Translations under genes and position numbers: made by a program
NCBI RefSeq assembly: GCF_014699035.1
Contig: NZ_JACXAA010000007.1
Span: 186,001 to 250,000, forward strand
Origin: Spirosoma validum
GTDB taxonomy: Bacteria; Bacteroidota; Bacteroidia; Cytophagales; Spirosomataceae
DNA: 64,000 bases
Reading direction: 5' to 3'
The notes under the pieces: generated by a model
The model's database searches: none
What the model saw: only the letters and a program-made list of their open reading frames with translations
Told to the model about the DNA's origin: nothing
Shown: piece by piece, positions 15,762 through 24,857 of the stretch
How the letters are laid out: every line of letters starts with the position of its first letter
How positions within the stretch are numbered: the first letter of the stretch is position 1

Positions 15762-17122
15762 GCATACGTAACGGCCTGACGCTTCTGTTTACCATCATTG
15801 TGTCATCGATGCTGGTCATTTTCTGTCTATTCATCTACGCCATCACGTCTCAGCACCGCAAAAAAGATTTCCAAAACCGGCTAAAAGCTGAAGCCAATAC
15901 GTCTGCCGAACTTTTGTTTGGCCAGGAAACCATTAGCCCGACGTTGTACAAGCTGCTGGATAAGAACCAGATCACGGTGCTTCCTCACGAAGAACTGATT
16001 ATTTATAACGATCAGAACAAGATCATTTACGAAAGTGGTAGCGATTACCTGACCATTGCCCCCACGACGTTAGCGCAGGTTCGTCAGCAAAAGGAAATTT
16101 ACTGGCAGGAAGGCGACCGCGAAATCGTAGGGAGTTTGTTCGTTGACGAATCAAAACGGCTGCTGGTTTTCACATCGGCAGTAGACATTTACGGGCTTGG
16201 TAATCAACATAATCTGGCTATTGTTCTGGGAATTGGCTGGGGCTTTATGACAGTGCTAATGCTGGTCGTTGGGCGTTATTTTTCCGGTCGATCGCTGGAA
16301 CCCATTAGTCGGATTAACCAACGTATAGACGAAGTGAACGCTTCGCAATTGTCATTACGACTGCCCGAAGGACCGCACCCCGACGAATTGACACAGTTGG
16401 CCCGCCGATTCAACCGGATGCTCGACCGACTGGAAGAGGCATTCCGGATGCAGCGTGCCTTTGTCAGCCATGCGTCTCATGAGCTCCGAACTCCTTTGAC
16501 GACTATTACCGGCCAACTGGAAGTCTCATTGTTAGCTGACGAAAACCCCGACGAACTGCGCGCTACGTTACATTCCGTGCTGGAAGACGTCCGGGGACTT
16601 AATCGACTGACCAACGGGCTTTTAGGGCTCACAAAAGTCAGCATGGACGAGTCGGCGGTACCGATGAGTATCGTCAATATCGATACGTTGCTGGAGCAGG
16701 TACGCACCGAAGTTCAGCGGCTGAATCCTACGTACGCAATTCAGGTAAGCGTCGTCCCTCTCCCCTTTTCTACGCGTGGCTGGCAACTGACGGGAAATGA
16801 CGCTCTTCTACGTACTGCCTTGTTTAACCTGATGGAAAATGGGGGAAAGTTCTCACCCGACCATACCGTTTTTGTTGAGCTCACGGCCACGGGAAAAGCC
16901 ACCAGGGTAACGTTTCAGAACCACGGACCCGTTATTTCTGCCGATCAACTGCCCGATATTTTCGTTCCGTTCCGACGAGGTGATAATGCCATTGGAATAC
17001 CCGGCTCGGGCATAGGTCTTTCGCTTACGGAACGTATTATACGTTTGCACCAGGGCACGATTACCGTCGAATCAACGAATGCCATGGGCACGATCTTTAC
17101 GCTCACGTTTCCGGTGATCTAG
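15758..17122 (+). CDS. Membrane sensor histidine kinase
   Basis: 454 aa. Two membrane spans (about 8-30 and 150-172) bracket a 120-residue periplasmic sensor. HAMP domain (GRSLEPISRINQRID), then HisKA with the phospho-His near residue 240 (SHASHELRTPLTTI), then HATPase with NLMENGGKFS, GSGIGLSL and a terminal GTIFTLTFP. Cognate to the OmpR regulator it overlaps by 4 bp. The ligand cannot be told. Confidence 0.95.
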   Translation: MSIRNGLTLLFTIIVSSMLVIFCLFIYAITSQHRKKDFQNRLKAEANTSAELLFGQETISPTLYKLLDKNQITVLPHEELIIYNDQNKIIYESGSDYLTIAPTTLAQVRQQKEIYWQEGDREIVGSLFVDESKRLLVFTSAVDIYGLGNQHNLAIVLGIGWGFMTVLMLVVGRYFSGRSLEPISRINQRIDEVNASQLSLRLPEGPHPDELTQLARRFNRMLDRLEEAFRMQRAFVSHASHELRTPLTTITGQLEVSLLADENPDELRATLHSVLEDVRGLNRLTNGLLGLTKVSMDESAVPMSIVNIDTLLEQVRTEVQRLNPTYAIQVSVVPLPFSTRGWQLTGNDALLRTALFNLMENGGKFSPDHTVFVELTATGKATRVTFQNHGPVISADQLPDIFVPFRRGDNAIGIPGSGIGLSLTERIIRLHQGTITVESTNAMGTIFTLTFPVI

Positions 17123-17322
17123 AGGTCATTTTATAGCTTCCTCAGCTGTTTATCGGGCTTTTTTGATTGAGTTGGCCTTGCTTTATCCACGTTTTCTAAT
17201 CTCATTCTAATGTGCCTCTAACACGAGCCTAACGCTAAGGTCGGACCTTTGTGTTGTCAACGTAGCAGCCGATCATCGGATACGCTTGTGGCATGGATTA
17301 CACATTAATTCGCTCAATAATC

Positions 17323-17709
17323 ATGAAAACGCTCATATTCACTCTCGGCATCATAGGTTTAACGGTTTTAACGGCAAGTGCGCAGGACGACCGCAAACTA
17401 CGCAATGACGTTACGTACTCGACGCATAACTATAAACACGCCAACAAAGCGGCTACGGCTAAACGATGGACTACGGATAAGAGTCTGGAGGTTACTCCTC
17501 CCTCAACCGCTGTCAATCAACTGGCCAATTACAAGCACCAGATGCCTGGGCTAACACCTGTAGGTGGTGTTGTGCTTCCGCATACGCTCCAAACCGATGT
17601 AGCATCACGGAATTACAAAATTCAGCGCGTCAGTGAGCCAGTTCCCGAATCAACACAGGAAATTTCAGCAAAACCACAGTCAAAAGAAACATCAGCCGGT
17701 AACGAGTAA
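17323..17709 (+). CDS. Secreted hypothetical protein
   Basis: 128 aa from the ATG at 17323 (MKTLIFTLGIIGLTVLTASA), a clean signal peptide with cleavage near ASAQ. The mature part is polar, with repeated NYKH and NYK elements, and no recognised domain. Own strong terminator 20 bp downstream. It follows the kinase by 200 bp; a GACCTTTG box at 17244 could be its promoter, so it may be a target of the upstream pair, which is inference. Confidence 0.7.
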   Translation: MKTLIFTLGIIGLTVLTASAQDDRKLRNDVTYSTHNYKHANKAATAKRWTTDKSLEVTPPSTAVNQLANYKHQMPGLTPVGGVVLPHTLQTDVASRNYKIQRVSEPVPESTQEISAKPQSKETSAGNE

Positions 17710-17728
17710 TCGACCTGCCGATGTTTAC

Positions 17729-17762
17729 AACACCCCGATTCTCTGAGTCGGGGTGTTTTTTT
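17729..17762 (+). terminator. Strong rho-independent terminator
   Basis: 10-bp stem AACACCCCGA/TCGGGGTGTT with a 9-nt loop and a run of seven T. Confidence 0.93.
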
Positions 17763-17902
17763 GTGCCCACTCACTCATTCACCGACAGAATTGATGTGTT
17801 TACCTACAAGTGAAGATAGCGTGCAACGAAACCACCCCTTTTTGCGCTAATAGATTAAAACGGGATTTACTAACCCGATCTTATCTTACTAACATCAGGC
17901 TT

Positions 17903-18070
17903 ATGTTTGGCTTAGGCACCTCTGAAATTGTTCTGATTCTGTGCACCATTCTCTTATTTTTTGGTGCCAAAAAATTACCCGAATTAGCGCGTGGTCTGGG
18001 AAAAGGTATCCGGGAATTTAAGGATGCGACTCAGGACGTTAAAGACAGCATCAAGGATGTTTCGGCGTAA
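17903..18070 (+). CDS. tatA: Twin-arginine translocase subunit TatA/E
   Basis: 55 aa from the ATG at 17903 (MFGLGTSEIVLILCTILLFF). Short N-terminal membrane helix, the FGAKKLPELARGLGKGIREF hinge and amphipathic helix, and a charged tail: complete TatA features. Forms the transport pore for folded proteins with TatC (not in this window). The gene downstream codes for a likely Tat-type lipoprotein (intradiol dioxygenase), a sensible pairing. Confidence 0.93.
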   Translation: MFGLGTSEIVLILCTILLFFGAKKLPELARGLGKGIREFKDATQDVKDSIKDVSA

Positions 18071-18143
18071 GGTCTCCTTAGGCTCTGTCAATGAATCATT
18101 CATTTTCTAAAATTGTCATTCTACTACCCTCATTTCCAACCTC

Positions 18144-18896
18144 ATGGAACGTAAAGAATTTTTAAAACGCGGATTCGGTAGTTTATTAGGTATAGCTGCC
18201 ATTGCTCCTCTCGTAGGCGGATGCAGCAAAACAGAAATTGATCCAACGACAACAACAGGCACTGGAACGAGCACCTCAACGGGGTCAACGAACGGTAGTT
18301 CATCCAGCAACTGTACGGTTACCAACAGCGAAACAGAAGGGCCTTTCCCAACCAAAAGCCCAGCCAGCTACGTTCGGAAAGACATCACCGATGGTCAAAC
18401 CGGAATAGGGTTTACGATGAACATTACCATCAAAAATGCCAACAGCAGCTGTGCTGCATTAGCCGGTGCCCTGGTCGATGTCTGGCATTGCGATAAGGCA
18501 GGTAACTATTCCGAATACGGCGGCACCGGGATGCAGAGCACGAATTATACGAGTGTTCACTTCCTGCGTGGTCGTCAGACAACTGATGCGAACGGCCTGG
18601 CCGCTTTCACCTCAATTTTTCCAGGCTGGTATTCAGGACGGGCCCCTCACGTTCACGTGCATATTTACAATTCATCCGGTAAATCGTTGCTGGTCACTCA
18701 GATCGCTTTCCCGTACGATATTACCAATACGGTCTATACGACGGGGCAGTCGTATGGCTACACCAAAGGTGCTCAGGATACGCTTAATGAAAAGGACAAT
18801 GTGTTCGGGGATGGCTATACCAATGAGTTAGCGACCGTTTCAGGCAGTCTGTCGGGTGGATACACCCTGACGCACACCATTGTTGTTAGTGCCTGA
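18144..18896 (+). CDS. Intradiol ring-cleavage dioxygenase family lipoprotein
   Basis: 250 aa. N-terminus ERKEFLKRGFGSLLGIAAIA with a GGC lipobox: Tat-like lipoprotein signal with an imperfect twin-arginine (RK). A Ser/Thr/Gly linker follows. The catalytic domain has TEGPFPTKSP, VDVWHCDKAGNYSEY and FPGWYSGRAPHVHVHI, which supply the two Tyr and two His ligands of the non-haem Fe(III). Such exported members cleave catechol-type rings; the substrate is unknown. Close to tatA. Confidence 0.88.
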   Translation: MERKEFLKRGFGSLLGIAAIAPLVGGCSKTEIDPTTTTGTGTSTSTGSTNGSSSSNCTVTNSETEGPFPTKSPASYVRKDITDGQTGIGFTMNITIKNANSSCAALAGALVDVWHCDKAGNYSEYGGTGMQSTNYTSVHFLRGRQTTDANGLAAFTSIFPGWYSGRAPHVHVHIYNSSGKSLLVTQIAFPYDITNTVYTTGQSYGYTKGAQDTLNEKDNVFGDGYTNELATVSGSLSGGYTLTHTIVVSA

Positions 18897-18925
18897 GTGG
18901 GGTACATTATTGAAACATGAACTAC

Positions 18926-18953
18926 AAATTGCCTCTTTTGTGAGGCAATTTCA
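18926..18953 (+). terminator. Hairpin after the dioxygenase gene
   Basis: AAATTGCCTC and GAGGCAATTT arms around TTTTGT: a 10-bp perfect stem 30 bp after the stop. Only a short T tract follows. Confidence 0.6.
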
Positions 18954-18973
18954 GTTAATATTCTGGCTGTCGT

Positions 18974-19498
18974 ATGGTAAAAGGCATCATCCGCTTGAGT
19001 TATCGAAAAATCATCGATGCAACCTCCCAAAAACTGTGGGATAAATACGTCTTCGATGACACGTACATGGAGTTTTACATGCAGGCCCAATCGTATAACC
19101 AGGAAAATAAGTACACTACGTTTCAGGAGTTGCTGGATAACGTACCGAATGCCGATCGACTTCATAATCAAACCAGTGCAGCCGCAATCGGTTATATCCG
19201 TCAGCTGAATGGACTCATTCCTGAGGTCGCCAATACGTCCGGAAAACTATGCCTGCCGTTTACGCAATTCAAATTTGAGATTATCCAGTCGCACGTTCAG
19301 AACAAAGAAGCGCACCGCATTGCTATTATCTTCTTCAGTGAGCCACTAACCTGGCTCGACACGATCGACAACACGCTGTTGATTACCTATGGCGACCAGC
19401 GCGAGGTAATACAGGAAGGCAAAGCGATCGATACCGACATGATCATACTGCAACCGTATTTAAGTATTTCGTCATTCCAGAACGGAGGAGCCGCCTAA
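18974..19498 (+). CDS. Hypothetical protein upstream of a pirin-like gene
   Basis: 174 aa starting MVKGIIRLSYRKIIDATSQK. Soluble, mixed alpha/beta, with no signal peptide or membrane span and no motif I recognise. It ends 11 bp before the pirin-like gene, so the two are almost certainly co-transcribed. A functional link to that cupin protein is inference. Confidence 0.7.
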   Translation: MVKGIIRLSYRKIIDATSQKLWDKYVFDDTYMEFYMQAQSYNQENKYTTFQELLDNVPNADRLHNQTSAAAIGYIRQLNGLIPEVANTSGKLCLPFTQFKFEIIQSHVQNKEAHRIAIIFFSEPLTWLDTIDNTLLITYGDQREVIQEGKAIDTDMIILQPYLSISSFQNGGAA

Positions 19499-19508
19499 CG
19501 AACAGTGT

Positions 19509-20240
19509 ATGGATACGCAAACCCAGGCCCAGATTTATTTAGCTGATCAGCGCGGCACTTCCCAGATTGATCATTTCCGGAGTTATCACAATTTCAACTT
19601 TGGTCAGTACTTCGACGAAAGTCGCCAACCGTTCGGTGCCCTGCAACTCCTGAATGACGATCTGTTAAAGGCGGGGCACAGCGTCCGTATGCAGGTAGAA
19701 GGCAATACAGAAGTTGTTCTCATCCCGCTTGTTGGTGGGCTCGAGTACAAAAGCGATGTCGGTGACGGGTTTCTGGAAACGGGACAAGCGCAGATTTTTT
19801 CGTTGACCAGTGGTATGGCTTACGAAATCATCAACCCATACGAAACCGAGTGGATCAACTATGTAGTGATTTGGCTTGCGAATACATCTCCGGCTTTCTC
19901 AGCAGCCTTTCAGAAGTTTCCGTTCGACCTCCAAACGAAAAATGAGCTGTTGCCCCTTTTTGACGAAAACAACACGAAGCCAGAGCAAGTATTTTGCGGT
20001 TTTATTGGTCGGTACGACGGGCGGGAAGAAGGTATTTATAAAGTATCGGAATCACAACCCGATCAACCCGCCAGGGGAGTTTTTGTCTTTGTTTTAAGTG
20101 GGGCTTTTGAAGTACAAAACCGACTGCTCCACGAGCGGGATGGACTGGCGTTGCTGGATATACAGAATAACGTAGTGGATTTCGAAGCGCTGTCGAACGA
20201 CGCCCTTCTTTTGTTGCTGGAGGTTCCCATACATCAATAA
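19509..20240 (+). CDS. Pirin-like bicupin without the usual metal ligands
   Basis: 243 aa. The N-terminal half follows the pirin/YhaK pattern (FRSYHNFNFGQYFDESRQPF, GALQLLNDDLL, then a cupin strand series), and the second half is another cupin-like domain ending LLLEVPIHQ. The HxH and His/Glu metal ligands expected after the GLLNDD-type motif are absent (MQVEGNTEVVLIP in their place), so quercetinase activity is unlikely by the usual mechanism. Co-transcribed with the unknown gene at 18974. Confidence 0.75.
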   Translation: MDTQTQAQIYLADQRGTSQIDHFRSYHNFNFGQYFDESRQPFGALQLLNDDLLKAGHSVRMQVEGNTEVVLIPLVGGLEYKSDVGDGFLETGQAQIFSLTSGMAYEIINPYETEWINYVVIWLANTSPAFSAAFQKFPFDLQTKNELLPLFDENNTKPEQVFCGFIGRYDGREEGIYKVSESQPDQPARGVFVFVLSGAFEVQNRLLHERDGLALLDIQNNVVDFEALSNDALLLLLEVPIHQ

Positions 20241-20270
20241 TCACGTCTCACTTCAGGAATGTATTTCTGC

Positions 20271-20306
20271 AAAAATGCCAGCACATATGATTGGGCTGGC
20301 ATTTTT
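20271..20306. terminator. Bidirectional terminator
   Basis: 12-bp perfect stem AAAAATGCCAGC/GCTGGCATTTTT, between the convergent pirin-like and DUF892 genes. A or T runs on both flanks make it usable from either side. Confidence 0.9.
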
Positions 20307-20329
20307 ACTCGTTTTCGAAATTGTACTAT

Positions 20330-21037
20330 CTATATAGCGAACGTACCACCTAACGTAGCATCGTTACGAGAGTTATAGCCTGTTGTGGCTGAACCACTTA
20401 TTGTATCATTGGAGTAGCGGGTTCCGTCGGGATTCACTACGCTTTCCCGGTTGATATCATCATCGTCATTCCGATACGTATCGTTATCCTGCTCTGAAGC
20501 CGCACGACTGTTGATAAACGACTCAGCCAGCGATGTCAGTTTTTTATCCGCGTTTTTTTCCTCGTCCAGCGTCTGCTGAAGAAGACGAGCTACTTCGTCG
20601 TAGCCCAGTACTTTCGCGAACGTAACGACCGAGCCGTACGAGGCAATTTCATGGTGTTCGATTTTCTGACCAGCGATGATCAGTCCAGCATCCCGTGTTA
20701 GCGAACCCGAATCCGTATTCGATACAACACGTTGTGCATCATCGGCGAGTCCGTCAATGGCATCGCACGAGCCTTCTTCGGCCTCAATACCAATGATGCT
20801 GAATACTTGTTCCAACCGTGCTACTTGTCCTCGTGTCTCTTCCTGGTGTTGCAGGAAAGCATTCCGCACCTCGTCGGTTGTAGAAGCGTCGGCTTGTTCG
20901 CCCAATGCGTCAACAGCCTGCTTTTCGGCGTAATAAATATCTTTTAGTTCGGTAATGAACAGACCTTGCAGTCCTTCCTGCGTGTCGGTATCAGTGCCGC
21001 CAAAGAAATTTGCGATGCGTTCTCCAAATGTTGCCAT
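20330..21037 (-). CDS. DUF892 (YciF-type) ferritin-like protein
   Basis: 235 aa from the ATG at 21037 (MATFGERIANFFGG); an ATG at 21079 would add 14 less natural residues. Residues about 22-175 are a ferritin-like four-helix bundle with metal-type Glu and His (LKDIYYAEKQ, HQEETRGQVARLEQVF, GQKIEHHEIASYG, DEEKNADKKLT). The C-terminal 55 residues are an Asp/Asn/Ser-rich low-complexity tail. Related proteins accumulate under stress. Soluble. Confidence 0.85.
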   Translation of the reverse strand: MATFGERIANFFGGTDTDTQEGLQGLFITELKDIYYAEKQAVDALGEQADASTTDEVRNAFLQHQEETRGQVARLEQVFSIIGIEAEEGSCDAIDGLADDAQRVVSNTDSGSLTRDAGLIIAGQKIEHHEIASYGSVVTFAKVLGYDEVARLLQQTLDEEKNADKKLTSLAESFINSRAASEQDNDTYRNDDDDINRESVVNPDGTRYSNDTISGSATTGYNSRNDATLGGTFAI

Positions 21038-21297
21038 GGTTTCTGTGGTTTTGAAATTAGGTAGTTTGTTTTCCTTCACTCAGGCCAATTTCATGCCAAC
21101 ATCTGATACTCTGTTCTTTGTAGATCCCGCAGAAAACTTTGTGTTTATATTTTTCTACAAGTTATGTAGAGTAGGGGGACAATTCCCCATACCAGCTTTA
21201 CGAAGCTCAGACTATCATTTAACAATAAGATAATGATGGCCGTCACGCAGAAGGTTCTTCAGCTTAACCAGGCATGGGCAACAGCCGATTTCGGTGT

Positions 21298-22128
21298 CTA
21301 CATCCGGTATGATAAGTCGTATTGCAACGAACCATACAGGCGAAAAACCGATAAAACGCAGGTCGACGACGTAGCGACACCGTCGTTGACAGCCGGTTTC
21401 CAGTTAAACTTATCGGGCACCCATTCAGGCATGCTTCGGATAATTTGCTGAACGTAGCTGGCCACCGCCGGAACCTGCTGATTGGCCGATGGAACAGCGT
21501 TCACCGACGTACTGACATGAATAACCTGACCGATCTCATTGATTGTCAAGGTTGCCGTAATCTTCCGTATTCGATCGCCATCGAGCACGGTTCCTAGCTT
21601 TTGTTGTAGATACCCGGCCAGGTCGCTCGATTTACCCATGAACTTCGTTGGCTGGTAAAACGGCTCACAACGGTATGATTCCCCTTCCGGGCTGTAACAT
21701 TGGCTTTTTGTAATACGACCCGCCTTAAAATACTCCTTGCGTTTGATCGATCCGTCTTCGTAAAAAACCATAAAGGGTCCTTGCAGCAAATCATCTTTGT
21801 ATTCACAGCTTACGTACACTTTACCGGTCGGGTACATAATTTTCGTTGGTCCATACCGGATAATCCGACTAAGGCTATCCAGTTGAAAACCATTAGGAAG
21901 CATTTTCGGGGCTAACATGTAGGAATCGAGTCGAAACAACATCCCGTCTTTCCGAAAAATCCGAACGGTAAAATATTCATTTCGCTTACCGTAATACATA
22001 ATTTCCTCGTCGTATTCGGCATGGATTCGGCGCGTTACGTTATCGAGCGACCGTTGGGTAGAATCCATTTGCGCCCACACGGATGGACTGACTAGGAGAA
22101 ATAGCCACAGAAGACGGAAGACTTTCAT
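21298..22128 (-). CDS. Secreted MORN/YwqK-like protein with TonB-like C-terminus
   Basis: 276 aa. Signal peptide MKVFRLLWLFLLVSPSVWAQ. Residues about 90-150 contain MORN-type repeats (GPTKIMYPTGKVYVSCEY, GPFMVFYEDGSIKRKEYF), a YwqK-like pattern. The last 110 residues (ATLTINEIGQVIHVSTSVNA and on) resemble the TonB C-terminal domain often joined to such repeats in Bacteroidota. Periplasmic or surface role; function unknown. Confidence 0.75.
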   Translation of the reverse strand: MKVFRLLWLFLLVSPSVWAQMDSTQRSLDNVTRRIHAEYDEEIMYYGKRNEYFTVRIFRKDGMLFRLDSYMLAPKMLPNGFQLDSLSRIIRYGPTKIMYPTGKVYVSCEYKDDLLQGPFMVFYEDGSIKRKEYFKAGRITKSQCYSPEGESYRCEPFYQPTKFMGKSSDLAGYLQQKLGTVLDGDRIRKITATLTINEIGQVIHVSTSVNAVPSANQQVPAVASYVQQIIRSMPEWVPDKFNWKPAVNDGVATSSTCVLSVFRLYGSLQYDLSYRM

Positions 22129-22252
22129 GACACATATGTGCTTGTCCTAAAACTTACTTACCTAAGTGAAAAGTAAGGGAGAAATACTGCTACGTTGACA
22201 ACTGATTAGTACCGGAAATGGTTAGTTCTCTACTACGTATTTAACCGTTTTC

Positions 22253-22693
22253 ATGCAAACCATTCAACAAACCCTTCGGTTACCCGCTTACGCACGCGGC
22301 TTTCACCTGATTACCCGTACCATTGAGCGTGAGTTTGCAGACCTGCAGCAAATTCGGGTAGGGATTCTGCACGTATTCATTCAGCACACTTCCGCCAGTC
22401 TGACCATTAACGAGAACGCTGACCCGACGGTACGTGGTGACTTTGAGCGTTTTTTCAATAAAACAGCTCCTGAAAATGAACCTTATTATCAACACGATTA
22501 CGAAGGTTCCGACGATATGCCTGCCCACCTAAAAGCGGCTATGCTGGGAAACTCCGTCATGATTCCCATTACGAATGGACGGTTAAATCTGGGAACCTGG
22601 CAGGGTATTTATTTAGGTGAACACCGTAACGATGGCGGACGCCGAACGTTGGTGCTAACGGCTTGGGGAGAAATGATGAACGATGAACGATGA
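22253..22693 (+). CDS. YjbQ family (UPF0047) protein
   Basis: 146 aa, matching the family's usual size. Motifs: HVFIQHTSASLTINENADP, HDYEGSDDMPAHLKAAMLG, and GTWQGIYLGEHRNDGGRRT with conserved His/Asp/Glu that form the metal and phosphate site. Members show thiamine-phosphate-synthase-like activity in vitro. The last codons (MMNDER) lie in a GATGAAC tandem repeat at about 22675-22695. Convergent with the DUF255 gene. Confidence 0.92.
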   Translation: MQTIQQTLRLPAYARGFHLITRTIEREFADLQQIRVGILHVFIQHTSASLTINENADPTVRGDFERFFNKTAPENEPYYQHDYEGSDDMPAHLKAAMLGNSVMIPITNGRLNLGTWQGIYLGEHRNDGGRRTLVLTAWGEMMNDER

Positions 22694-22713
22694 ACGATTT
22701 TATAGCAAATAGT

Positions 22714-24750
22714 TCATCGCAACAAGCGCCATACTTCGGCAACGCTCGTGACGGGCAACTGACACGCTCGATTGTAACACACGTAAATAGCCGTTTTGCC
22801 ATCAATTGGTCCTCGCTGTTGTAAGAGTGGCAAATCACTTTTCTCCAAGGTTCCGCAGAGCACTTTGTTTGGGTAAAACTCGGCGTCTAATTCGGCTCGA
22901 AATTGTTCCGCTTCGGGGCCGATCACAGCAATTTCGGCGGTAGGTCGGGCACGTAGCGCAAATTGAGTAGCCCAGTTTGTAAGGTAGTCTGCGTTTTGTT
23001 GCACCAATGGTTGTATACGTCCCAACATCTGATCGGCGCGGTCGGCATAATCCGGTCGCTCCAATAACAGACTTAGTACGTATAGATTTTCGGCCATCAT
23101 GGAGTTTGACGATGGGATGACGTTATCGAACAGTTCTTTTCGCCGGGCAATCAGTTCTTCACCGTTCTTATCCGTGAAAAAGAACATAGGGTCTGGTCCC
23201 GTTTCAGCTGCACCTGTATCCGAGAAATTAGTTAGTACGTATTGCATCAACTGATCCGCTTCGGTCAGCCAGTTTTCGGTAAATGTAGCCTGGTAGAGCG
23301 CTAACAGTCCATCGATCACAGCAGCATAATCCTCTAAAAAACCAGCCTGCCGGGCACGACCATTTTTATAGGTATGCCACAAACGACCGTTGCGACTATC
23401 GCGCATTTTTTTCAGCAGGAAGTAAGCCAGTCGAAGGGCCAGGGTTAAAAATTCCGGTTCATTAAAAACGCGATACGCCGTCGCCAGTCCTTTCAGCATC
23501 AACCCATTCCAGGAACACAGAATCTTATCGTCCAGCCCCGGCCGGATGCGCGCGTTACGTACCTGCAACAGTTGGATATGCGTAGCGTCCAGTCGTACGT
23601 TCAACTCATCCAGCGACCAGCCCATGCGTTCGGCAAAGTCTTCATCCCGTTCCGTGCGGTGAAGAATGTTACGACCATGCTCCCAGTTACCCCCCTCCGT
23701 CAGGTTGTATAAGTCGGTAAACCAGTCGTAATCAGCGCCTAACTGCTGACGAAGTTCCTCTGTCGTGAACGTATAAAATTTACCCTCTACGCCTTCGCTA
23801 TCCGCATCGAGCGCCGAAAAAAAGCCGCCTTCGGGACTAAGCAGTTCGCGTTGCGCAAAGCCAATGGTCTGGTAAACGACGTGCCTGTACAACGGGCTTT
23901 TGGTTAAGCTGTATGCGTCTGCATAGAGTGTCAGCAGTTGTCCATTGTCATAGAGCATTTTTTCGAAATGGGGGGCAAACCAGTCAGCGTCTGTCGAATA
24001 GCGGGCAAACCCGCCCCCCAACTGATCGTAAATACCGCCCAGCGCCATACGATCGAGCGTAATCCGAACCTGATGTACGGCCGCATCGTTCCCCATCACA
24101 TCATAGTATCGCAGCAGAAATCGCCAGACGCTCGGCATCGGAAACTTCGGCGCCCGACGCATACCGCCTTTCTCATCGTCAGTCTTCACCGACACTTTTC
24201 GGTATAATACGTCGAGTGTTTCAGTAGAGAACAGCGGATCGTTCTGAGTCAGGCCATAGCGTTCGGTATCGCTCAGGTTCAGTTCTGTTGCAAAACCCTC
24301 CGCCGATTGCGTCAGATCGTTCCGGTGTTCGTCAAAAGCCGACCGGATACTGCCGAGCAGTTGAATCCAGTTTTTGGTCGGAACGTACGTAACACCATAA
24401 AAAGGTTTCGCACCCGGCATCAGAAACACATTAAGCGGCCAGCCGCCCTGTACTCCCATCGCCTGCACGGCATCCATGTAAATCGCATCCACATCCGGCC
24501 GTTCTTCACGATCGACTTTTATGCACACGAAATGTTCGTTCATGACCCGCGCTACGTCTTCCTTCTCGAACGATTCGTGTTCCATGACGTGGCACCAGTG
24601 GCAGGCCGAGTACCCGATGCTGACCAGAATGGGCTTGTCTTCATCAACCGCTTTCGTCAGCGCTTCGTCGCCCCACGGATACCAATCGACCGGATTATTC
24701 GCGTGTTGAAGCAGGTAGGGGCTGGTTTCGTATTGCAGTTGATTCGCCAT
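22714..24750 (-). CDS. DUF255/YyaL-like thioredoxin-domain protein
   Basis: 678 aa. N-terminal thioredoxin-like domain (about 1-160) with [16 protein letters not shown], the CxxC motif, and [19 protein letters not shown]. The rest is an alpha/alpha barrel of the N-acyl-glucosamine-epimerase type ([39 protein letters not shown]). Length matches bacterial homologues of spermatogenesis-associated protein 20. Redox or sugar-related role, not established. Cytoplasmic. Confidence 0.93.
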   Translation of the reverse strand: MANQLQYETSPYLLQHANNPVDWYPWGDEALTKAVDEDKPILVSIGYSACHWCHVMEHESFEKEDVARVMNEHFVCIKVDREERPDVDAIYMDAVQAMGVQGGWPLNVFLMPGAKPFYGVTYVPTKNWIQLLGSIRSAFDEHRNDLTQSAEGFATELNLSDTERYGLTQNDPLFSTETLDVLYRKVSVKTDDEKGGMRRAPKFPMPSVWRFLLRYYDVMGNDAAVHQVRITLDRMALGGIYDQLGGGFARYSTDADWFAPHFEKMLYDNGQLLTLYADAYSLTKSPLYRHVVYQTIGFAQRELLSPEGGFFSALDADSEGVEGKFYTFTTEELRQQLGADYDWFTDLYNLTEGGNWEHGRNILHRTERDEDFAERMGWSLDELNVRLDATHIQLLQVRNARIRPGLDDKILCSWNGLMLKGLATAYRVFNEPEFLTLALRLAYFLLKKMRDSRNGRLWHTYKNGRARQAGFLEDYAAVIDGLLALYQATFTENWLTEADQLMQYVLTNFSDTGAAETGPDPMFFFTDKNGEELIARRKELFDNVIPSSNSMMAENLYVLSLLLERPDYADRADQMLGRIQPLVQQNADYLTNWATQFALRARPTAEIAVIGPEAEQFRAELDAEFYPNKVLCGTLEKSDLPLLQQRGPIDGKTAIYVCYNRACQLPVTSVAEVWRLLR

Positions 24751-24751
24751 A

Positions 24752-24852
24752 GGGCAGAGGGATAAGGGCGGAGGGCATGGGGCGAAAAGCGGAGGGGTTA
24801 GATAGAGAATAGATCATAAACTCTTTGTCCCTACCCCTCTGCTTTGTGCCAA
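24752..24852. repeat. G-rich imperfect palindromic repeat
   Basis: The intergenic block between the DUF255 start and the T9SS protein stop. GGGCGAAAAGCGGAGGGG at about 24779 pairs imperfectly with CCCCTCTGCTTTGTGCC at about 24834. The words GGGCATGGGGCG and AGAGGG also occur in the palindrome inside the MurF-Alr gene (42217-42317), so these look like one repeat family. Confidence 0.55.
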
Positions 24853-24857
24853 AGTGC

